From assembly GCA_024449915.1 (NCBI GenBank), contig JAMZAV010000093.1, forward strand, positions 372,001 to 436,000: a stretch of 64,000 bases of DNA, in the 5' to 3' direction. Of the stretch, positions 55,370 to 64,000 are shown in pieces. The notes beneath the pieces are model-generated. The model was not told the DNA's origin and made no database searches. It saw nothing but the letters and a program-made list of their open reading frames with translations. How positions within the stretch are numbered: position 1 is the stretch's first letter; every line of letters begins with the position of its first letter. The position numbers and the translations under genes are program-made. The DNA comes from Sweltsa coloradensis (Eukaryota; Arthropoda; Insecta; Plecoptera; Chloroperlidae).

Positions 55370-58300
55370 GTTAGGCTCTTACCTCATTATTCTAGATATA
55401 TCTAGCTTGTTAACACCTATTTCCTTATAAAATGTATTCTAGCTATATTCTCCGTGTCCCATACGACTCTCCTTAACCAGTTACGGCTTTAATTAAGTAT
55501 CAAAAATGAGGGTTGCGCCACTACATAATTTTACCGTGCTCAATTTACTCCTTCAGATAAAGTTTCTGCCCTACTTGTAAATCAATGTTATATCGACTCG
55601 ATATTATGTCTGTTTTGTGTTTCCTCCTGGTTAACAGTAGTGCGTTCATTTAGAGTTTTATAAGGCTCGATGTTATTCAACGACGTTGTCCGATCGCTGC
55701 AGCCAAGAGCGCTGGGTTCGATCGCCCCAGCTGTGTACAAGAATGTCAAATGAACGTACATTTCATTAGGTATTCCCATTCGAATTATCCAACTGGTTTT
55801 TAAGGAGCTATAATCAGCTTTTATTTTTATCACTTGTGCCATTATCATGGTATGCATGTTGTAAGGTGAAATAACAGTACATGCAATATATGGTAGATTT
55901 TGGGTTCATAGTTACGTGTATTTATAATATATGTTGCACATTTTAAATGGGTATCAGTATTGCCAATTAAGCAGTTTTTTACAACATTGTTCGAGACATG
56001 ACAAATATAGTGACATATTTCGCCTGGAAGTGTAGGCCTATAGGATATTTTGTTTTATTATTTAAGGTGTTTCAACAACATATTTTAGTTTCTTGTATTT
56101 ACTTTATGGCGTAGCTATAATATGCAAAAAAAATCAATTTATGTGATTTATGTGTGAATAGATCAACTTAATGGAAATCAATGAATCGTCAATCCCGAAC
56201 TTTAAAAATGGTGTTGATTAATTTTGTTTTCATAATTTAATTGAAAAACGAAATATTACACTTCTTTCGATTGCGTAGCTAGTTTAAGTGACGAAGAAGA
56301 AAAATAAAATTATCTACAAGTATGCATTTCAGGTCTGCTAGAAAATCATGTTTTTGTTACATGTGAACCATAAAGCTATAGCAATAAAGAACTAGTTTCA
56401 TTATTGAGAAATGTATTTATGACTACAAATTATTAAATAGTTTGAAAAATAACCGAACCATCAAACTGAACAAATATTTTTAATATATGTTAAAATAGAG
56501 CTGTGCCATGCTATTTTACGTTGTTGGTGAAGTGCAATAAACACCGAAGACAGTAACCGTGTAACAGTACTAATGTCTTGCGTTATAAGGGACAGTCCCA
56601 ACAAGTTAATTGCAACTTAAACAATGCCCGTAAGAGATCTGCTTCGTCGAGACGGAGGCGCAGAAGGTCACAGGGTCACGCTAACCGTTAGAAAACTAAC
56701 TGGATTTCCGAAGCCGTAGATACGAGAGGCGTGTCTCTTATCGTCGTTATTGCAGCTTCTTAAACGCACAGAAACGTCACATACTTTGTAACTTCAGAGA
56801 CCGATTTGAAGAAATACAAATCAAAGCCTGCTGTGCACAACATACAATTTCAAACATTTTGTTTTTAATTTTTGAGTGTGTATATGCACTGTCTGTGTTT
56901 AGTATATTTAAAATAAAGCATTTTGCAATTTAGTGAAAAAATATAATTTTTAATTCAATGGAGGTGCATACTACTCACTAGTATCATCGCCTTATTAAAG
57001 ATCCTCCATTATAGCATTATTGTGTGTCACATACTATTAGGCATATTGACAGCTTTAAACGATTAGTTGAGGTTTTCGTTAAGTGACAATTTTTAAAGTT
57101 AAGAAAGTAAAAGAAAATCGGTGAAAAAGTTTCTACACGTTGGTTTTGAAAGGAACTTTTTTATATAAAATATAATTCCCTTAATTATTAACTTAAGTAT
57201 AGTGAATTCTTAGCTGCACTTTATCTTTTGAAGACATAGTTTATCTGTGCATACTTGGAAGTTATTTTTAGTTGATTTGCTAAACTTGTAAGTATTTCAT
57301 AATAAACATTACCGTTGTTGCGAACACAGCGAAATGACCCGTAAAATATGTAATTTATCTAACGAAGTGTACATTAAAACAATATATAACTAGGTTTTTT
57401 GTATATAATGTTAATCAATTATTTCTATAGACACGATATTCTGAGAAACAAATAGGCGAATATTTAAGTCAAATAACGCTTAACGTACCATCGTTACACC
57501 GTTGAGCTCTGCGCTTGCGCATTAGAATCGGACGATCTATGCAGCTTTGTAGAAACATTTTGAGATGTAAATATTTACCTTCTGAATCTACGTCAGGTTG
57601 ATGAGTGAAAACCCTTGTTTATCGATATAGAACTTAATACTTAATGGGGACCTGTGCAGTATTTATTTACATTAGGGACTTTTGATTGCATTAAATAAGA
57701 TAATTAAGATTCCTGTTCGATAATGTTTAAATAGCTACAACGTCAGAAGGAAGCATTACATAGGTGGGTTGTTTCAGAACATACAGCTAGTTCTACTTAC
57801 AACTATGATTATATACTTCATGTGTGGTGGTATTTGGAAACGTAAGCGAACCATTCCACCTAGATAATAAAAAATGTTTCATTTGTATTATAAAATTGCT
57901 ATAATATCTAAACAAGTTTCGGTTGTTCATTAGCTATTAATGAATTCGAGCATATTTAAAACTCATTTTTTCAACTGGATTTGGTTTTAAATAACACTTG
58001 GTAAATTTCGTTGTACGATTTTTTAAAAAAATTAGTGGCTTAATTTATTTTATTTAAAGATTTATATTATACCAAAATATAAACTATAAATGTTATAAAA
58101 CGTAATTATATTTTATAATAAAATGTCCAGAAATTTAAAAAAATGGTATGTGACGCACAAATTAAAACAATAGTTTAAATTGTTAATTTGTTAAGGGATC
58201 TTAGTCAAAATTAATTTAAGTTATTATATCCCTGTGGTTGGCGTGCACCCTCATCAAATTATGTCTTATAAAATTCTAATAATAGCCAGATAAAACTCAC

Positions 58301-59603
58301 GATAACACTAACGAAACCTTCGGTGATGTATACTATTAGCGATACCAAGATTTATATACATTATAGATTTTTATTTATTAGCTCTAAAATATTTCTTGTT
58401 AGCATTTTGTAGCTTTTATATTTTTATCCAAATACTCTTAATGGCTTTTTTAACCAGTGTTTTAGTTGTAAAATTGTATCAACAACTTTATTAAAATGAA
58501 CTAAAATGAAATTGTAACATACCAAGTAATATACGAAGTTAAATAAAATAAAAAATTGACAGTTCAAAAAATAGGAGAGGATTAAAAATAATGCTTGCAT
58601 CTGAAACACAATACGCTAGTTTCACGTATCTCTTAGTATTATGTCATTGTTACATCTGTTAATTTGTAACAAATAGTACAACAATATTATTAAATGACAA
58701 ATGAAAGAATTATGTGTTAGAATGTATTTTCTGCTTTGTTGTTGGTTTTTGCGATTTGTTTCATAAAGACTTGTAATAAAAGTCGAAATATCATTCATTC
58801 TTTAATAAGTTTAATAACAGTCTAAAGTTGTATAATTTGTCATTAAATAACACCTGTTAATTTAGAGACTCTTTTCATGTTGTCTCCGTTGCAATGCCGG
58901 CGTCTAGGTCCCGGACATTGCTCCGCCGTGGTTAGCTGCGCCCCATACCACTAACACGGCCTACGATCGAAGACATGTGCCCAAAGAGAATATTGACCGG
59001 GGTAATACACCGACTGGAACATGAAACCTAAATAAATTATTACCAAATAGACTCCATCGATACTGCGCCCGTTTTGCTGCTATAATTAGTAACACGAACA
59101 AGCGTACATTCGAAGCCGAGTATAGTACCTAAATACGCACAATAATTGAACCTTTAATACTTTTATAATAATAGTACGTTCATTGTGATTAGTTTCTAGA
59201 TATGGTTGTACTGTTTGTGTTAATGGGAGAACATTACTGATGAGTTTTATGGCTAGCTCGAAATCTACGCAATCCAGGGAAACGGCAAGTACTGATAAGA
59301 TAATATCAATATCGACTTGTTTTGAAATGATGTAATGTGTTTGCTGATAATTGAACGGTTCAAGGTATGCCAATCCATGGGTTGAAAGAAGTGTGCTTGG
59401 AACTATTTTAAATGGATCAAATGCGGTTTTATATATTTTTTAAATAAAAAAATAAAGTCGTGAATCTTCTCTGTGATAATATTATGAATGTGTAAATTTG
59501 TGCCAGCGTTTATGAAATATATCGCTGGGGTTATTGAATATATTTAAAGTGTATTCTATCTATACATTTACACTTCAGGAGTATGAAAAGAAGAAATCTC
59601 GTT
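55370..59603. other. Probable intron or spacer
   Basis: AT-rich with few repeats. A B-box-like GGGTTCGATCGCC lies near 55709 without an A box. A GC-rich patch at 58890-58995 ('GTCTAGGTCCCGGACATTGC', 'CGTGGTTAGCTGCGCCCC') may be a decayed SINE. No exon recognised. Confidence 0.4.
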
Positions 59604-59880
59604 TTTGGTGGAGGCGCCGGGTCTCACGAGGGATACGAAAATAACAAGCGTTCCTGGCTGTTTCTCGCATTCGTTAATGCTAAGGGTAACGAGCACACAA
59701 TTTTTAAATTGTTATGGGGTATATCCACCCACACCCCCCTCTCAACCTCCAAGGTCACCGAATATTGTCTGCATCATCCTTGTTGAAGCGCAATGCCAAA
59801 AACAAAACACGAATGTAAATCGAACGTCGTGTTGTGTTTTTATCGTGAGACGTGACACACGCACAGACGGACAAGGAATG
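59604..59880 (+). repeat. Copy of the GGTGGAGGTGCCGGGT-associated repeat
   Basis: Core TTTGGTGGAGGCGCCGGGT (59604-59622, one change). Then 'GTTTCTCGCATTCGTTAATG', 'CATCATCCTTGTTGAAGCGC', 'AATGCCAAAAACAAAACACG', 'GTTTTTATCGTGAGACGTGA' and 'CACAGACGGACA'. This is the longest readable copy and serves to recognise the decayed ones at 5.5, 19.3, 22.1 and 33.8 kb. Confidence 0.65.
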
Positions 59881-59896
59881 TGTGCATGAGGGAACC

Positions 59897-59926
59897 TTTT
59901 ATTTATTTATTTATTTATTTATTATT
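59897..59926. repeat. TTTA microsatellite
   Basis: Short (TTTA)n directly downstream of the repeat at 59.6 kb. It may be its tail. Confidence 0.8.
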
Positions 59927-59929
59927 ATT

Positions 59930-62171
59930 CAATGAACATCACATTATGTATCACAATCATTAGGAATATCACAACGAGCATAGCCCTTAAACACAGAATT
60001 GTGTGTGATATCCCTAAATGTAAATGTAATAAAATTGATATTAAAAATTGATTGAACCTTTACTCCCTCCATTCAACAAGAAACGTAAAGTTAATGCGAT
60101 TAATAACAACGACCCTCGCTCCTCCTAAGAAATTAGTCGAGGTTTAAATTAAAAACCACACGTTTTTGTAAATAATTCTGATTCCTCAAAACGGTGGTGT
60201 TCATTAATAACAACATTGTCGTAGTGTGTGTGTAAAGTCGATAACGTGTGTTTTTTTTCAATTTCTTTAAAGATTCCGATTTTATTAAATACAATTTGGT
60301 ATAAAGAGTTACTTTAAATCAAAGCTTAAAATTGATGTATTTATAAAACAATTTGCATGCTGTCCAATTGTATTTGTGAATTTCGAACTAATTTCCGTAA
60401 AATCAATATTCCTTTTATGTATCGCCACGTTTTGTGTAATAATTTTTAAAACGCATTCTCCTAGGTGTGAGAGTTAATAATTGTGTCAGTTCTGAAAAGA
60501 CATGCGTGTACACACTGTTTCGTGTGCTATTTAGTTCCCCTATTACTCGCGGGTCTATAAGCCATTCTGTTTACCATGGAGAATCAAAGAGATTGTCGAC
60601 TCATATATTGATAGAATGCGTACAGTTGCGTGTGCCGCAGAAAGCACTTTACAAGCATTAGCCGGATCAATTTACATAGAGAACGGTGCATAAATTAGCC
60701 TACTGTGTCTCACCACACTAGCGTTTACGAACAAATCGATCAATTCATATTTATAAAACAGTAATTAGACTTGGTATAAACGGTTTTTACACGCGTGTGC
60801 AGAACAACAAAATAAAGAAAAGTGGTCTGTACGTTATACGAATTATGAGGCGACACGAAGAATATTCCAAGTAGAATTTGTTTTTATACACAGTTCAGAG
60901 TTGTGAATTAAATGTGATGAGCGAAAAACTTTTCTTTGAGAGTTTCGCTAATCATTTTTTTATGTTATAGAAAATACGAAATCTGCATAAACTTGCGATT
61001 GCATCTTGTTACAAATGTTGGTTCTATGATTATAAATAGGAAGGGAAATGCCGGAATGTAAGATCTAATTACTGATTATATCAAACATTTACCAAAACTT
61101 TTCATGATAAATAATGAAGTTCTAAATATCCTGTAAATGTATATCGAGCGGTGAACATCCGAATAAAACATATATTATATTATCATCAATTGCTTTTCAT
61201 GAGGTTGATGTATTTATTTGTTGACGTATTTTAAATGTATTGCTAAAAACACCAAGTTTCAACAATAGAAATGCTGTGTACATATTTTAAAGTACTCTAT
61301 GAATGGTTTTTACTTGAAATATCACTACTAAGTATAAACTTTGTTGGATTTTACTTGACAAAACGTTAGACTAATATTGTTTAATATGTGTGCCTGCGGA
61401 TGGCATGTAATATCACTAAGCATGCACTCTTTAGTGCACATCAAATCAATATTGCGTTTTAAAACTCCATTTACATTACAATGTTTTCGGAATAAAGCAA
61501 AAAAGAAATGTTTATATGTATATTTCCCGTCTCATGTTGAACAACTAACGCTTCGTGCACACAGCAAGGCAGGACTATTGACCGTACATAATCTGCTTGA
61601 TATTGGCATTAATATGTAATGCCTTCTAAATGATATGCGACAAGTTAGCTTTCTGATAGGCCTATACTAACCAGCACCATCCCCCCTAGCGACCGCGCCT
61701 GCATGCGACCTCTAATCGCATCACTTACAAACTTAAAAGCACGCGAAATGTTTTTGCATATGAATTATTATAATTATAATTAACGTGACGTTTACAATGA
61801 TAGTTGTACCGGTGCACAAGCGTGGCCAGAGAAAGATGTTGTGACCCAGATAGTACTGACGATGCAGAAGTGCAACCGCTGTGAACTAGAAGCAGTTTAC
61901 GAAGTTTTTTATGAGAGCTGCAGAATAAAACAAAAATGAAGGCTATGTTACGTAAGAGAACCATGTCAAAGTGTTTCGTGATATGAGCACAGAAACACAC
62001 GACAATGTGCTACTTAGGTTCTACTCAGTATTAAAACAGCACAATGCATAACCTGTGTTATTAAAGTAACCGTAAACCAAATCAAACTAAATATTGTTAT
62101 TTTCAGAAAGAGAAAAGTAAAATTCGTCTAGGGGACCAACTTTCCTAAATTAAAATATTCAATGTTACACT
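59930..62171. other. Unannotated spacer
   Basis: AT-rich. No gene or repeat recognised. Confidence 0.4.
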
Positions 62172-62175
62172 TTAA

Positions 62176-62817
62176 AGGGGTATTCACCCGCAAAACTCAA
62201 AAAATATATTTCATTTATGCTAACTAGTTATGAATTTAGAAATGAACAGAAAAATTATTTGGGTCTACCAGAATCAGTTTTGTTTTGTCAAACTTGGTAT
62301 TTTTCGAGCTAGGTCCCATCGGCAAAAATCTCTCATGAGAAATAACATGGACTATCTATATGCCCCGTTACCTTGGAGGATTTTGGTACAAAAACGTATT
62401 GGTCATTTTTGACGTCCACTACAGCCTTTCTGTAAATCCTCTCGATTTTGTTTTGTAATTTGGGCAAGTGGTTCGGTCGAAATATTAAAATATGCTGATT
62501 AGTGATTACCAAGAATGGGTGTAATTTTGTAACGCATATTTTTGCGTGTTTGAGTGTTTTTTGTGCACAGTTTCAAGACACGATCTTATAAAGGGTCATT
62601 TTAGATTGGTGCGATGCTCTAGTATCTATGTGAAACAAATAAGAAGCAGGTAAAGACGATTTAAGAAATTTTCCAAAACGCCAACTTTCGCAAATATCAG
62701 GATTTTTAAAAAACGTGTAAAATCACAGTTTCATTATATAATTTTTAAACGGTAATTTTAGTGTAGTATTATGCTCTAGATTATATGTTTTTTAAAAAAA
62801 AATGGGTAATAGCCCCT
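62176..62817. mobile_element. DNA element with short inverted repeats, flanked by TTAA
   Basis: The left end AGGGGTATTCACCC is matched by the reverse complement of the right end, AGGGGCTATTACCC, with one substitution-type and one indel-type difference. TTAA lies at 62172-62175 and 62818-62821. The 642-bp interior has one 60-codon frame without a recognisable domain, so it is probably non-autonomous. TTAA duplication again fits a piggyBac-type source. Confidence 0.65.
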
Positions 62818-63284
62818 TTAACAATTTTCGTTGTGTGTATGTTTTGTTACGTATGCGTGGACACAGTGACGGTAACAAGTTTATATTTGTACGGTTCATA
62901 AGATAAAATTGGCTTGTAAAAGTTTGGTTCACAATCTTACCGCCTTCCGCCCACGAACATGCACATAAATAACACTTATTACATGATTATCATGTTACGA
63001 AGTTTTTGGAAGGTAATTTGTCTATGGATTGGCAACATGTCTTGGTAATATACATTAAAATAAGTGGATAGGAAGTCTGAGCTTATCATCAGAACTGAAA
63101 CACCGCACGCTCTTCTTTTTAACAAAATTATCTATTTTGTATATTTTTCCTCCTTTTCTTGATTAACGAATAACCATTTTAAATCTTAATTTCAGACAGG
63201 AATGCCAGAGACGAGTCATGAACTAACGACCTTCCGCACTAGAGTTTTTTCATGATAGCGTTGGCTTCTCCTTTTTCGTCAATT

Positions 63285-63475
63285 ATCATAAATGTTTTAG
63301 ATTATTAAATTTTTAAAAATGTGACGTTTGGTGGAGGTGCCGGGTTATGAGAGTCCCATATAGGTAGGTATACAAAGACAAAACCAAGTCATTCCTCTTC
63401 TCCAGTTATCATAAATGTTCGAAATTATTAAATTTTAAAAATGTGACGTTTGGTGGAGGTGCCGGGTTATGAGAG
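63285..63475 (+). repeat. Tandem duplication carrying the 19-bp core motif
   Basis: A segment from 'ATTATCATAAATGTTTTAGA' to 'GCCGGGTTATGAGAGTC' is repeated 122 bp later with small changes. Cores at 63327-63345 and 63449-63467 are both perfect and share 'AAAAATGTGACG' before and TATGAGAGTC after. Confidence 0.88.
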
Positions 63476-63830
63476 TCATAGGGTCTTGTGACCAAGGTTA
63501 ATGAGAAATTATGCAACACACATGGCCATTAATATAACATGGAAATGTTAAGAGCCTAAGTTTGATTAAAACCTACTTTAATTGGATGTGATCTGTCCCC
63601 AAATGATAGCTTTAGGCCATATAACTTTTTACAGTCAGCTACACCAATTTGAAATGTTTGGGAAACTTTTCTGCATCCACTTGTCATCTGATTGATGGGC
63701 AATTTTGCGTGGTTCTATCACGTTTTGGGAATGAAATTTGAAATTGTTTTGTATATTAGACGATGATATCGAAGCTACGAACTATTCACAGGCAGCAAGC
63801 AAGCGAGTTTCAAATTCAATGTTTGTATGA

Positions 63831-64000
63831 TTGGATGAGCGAAGCGAAGACTTCAATTTCACTGACCCCCCCAAAAATTTAGCTCGGGTGTTTTTTTGTT
63901 TGTTTTTTTTGTTTGTTATTTTTGTTTGTTTTTTTGTCTGTTCGCACTATTCCGGGCAAACGGCATAAGCGATCTTGATGAAAATTGAAGGGGACCTTCG
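63831..64000 (-). mobile_element. Helentron/HINE-like element, subfamily B, copy B3 (cut by window end)
   Basis: Starts TTGGATGAGCGAAGCGAAGA and continues 'CTTCAATTTCACTGACCCCC', a T-rich stretch and 'GAAAATTGAAGGGGACCTTC', matching the reverse complement of the B2 3' region (24660-24876). The remainder lies outside the window. Confidence 0.75.

Noticed and set aside
1..64000. CRISPR array
   Set aside because: Tandem repeats here (143 bp, 62-95 bp, 56 bp) lack short direct repeats with unique spacers of similar length, and the DNA is eukaryotic in character.

Overview
This window looks like nuclear DNA from a large, AT-rich animal genome, most likely an arthropod and probably an insect. I see no operons, no long uninterrupted genes, and no complete rRNA or functional tRNA gene. 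What I see is an intron-like or intergenic landscape packed with SINEs, non-LTR 3' tails, fold-back DNA elements, Helentron-like elements, a satellite array and microsatellites. Only three pieces of possible protein-coding sequence can be supported. The best is a GC-rich exon at 44231-44440 with a good acceptor and a GTAAGT donor. The second is a short start exon (MASGAGVGK) at 55343-55369 at the end of a GC-rich 5' leader. The third is an 88-codon open frame without an obvious ATG start at 53167-53433. I could not assign any of them to a named gene. The species call is inference from repeat content.

Layout. 0-2.3 kb: a 143-bp tandem array, a 323-bp duplication and a Helentron-like element. 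2.8-4.2 kb: a GC-rich satellite array with probable consensus errors. 12.8-14.3 kb: a truncated SINE, a composite repeat, a tRNA-headed SINE and a long-TIR MITE side by side. 16.9-18.4 kb: one Helentron-like element nested inside a relative. 22-26.5 kb: motif-family copies, a second composite repeat, another Helentron-like copy, an ancient three-way duplication and a TTAA-flanked MITE. 29-39 kb: non-LTR tails with a conserved hairpin, E-box pairs and a third composite repeat. 40-50 kb: a tRNA-Asp-like fragment, a decayed Helentron-like copy, the exon, a full-length 5S-rRNA-headed SINE with target-site duplication, two nested palindromic elements and a GC-rich duplicated block. 50-64 kb: a tRNA-headed SINE, the 88-codon frame, the candidate first exon, a long quiet stretch, a further TTAA-flanked element and the edge of another Helentron-like copy.

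The most striking unexplained signal is a 19-bp sequence, TTTGGTGGAGGTGCCGGGT. It occurs about 20 times on both strands at 13 separate places, while its flanks are mostly unrelated. At four of these places it is tandemly repeated. Around a few copies a longer decayed repeat can be traced, so the 19 bp is a strongly preserved core. It reads as the complement of a tRNA 3' end including CCA, which raises a primer-binding-site hypothesis, but LTRs are not evident.

The other notable systems are a SINE superfamily in which 5S-derived and tRNA-derived heads carry the same 3' tail, a non-LTR 3' hairpin kept by compensatory and wobble changes, and a Helentron-like family in which two different internal minisatellites sit between the same ends.
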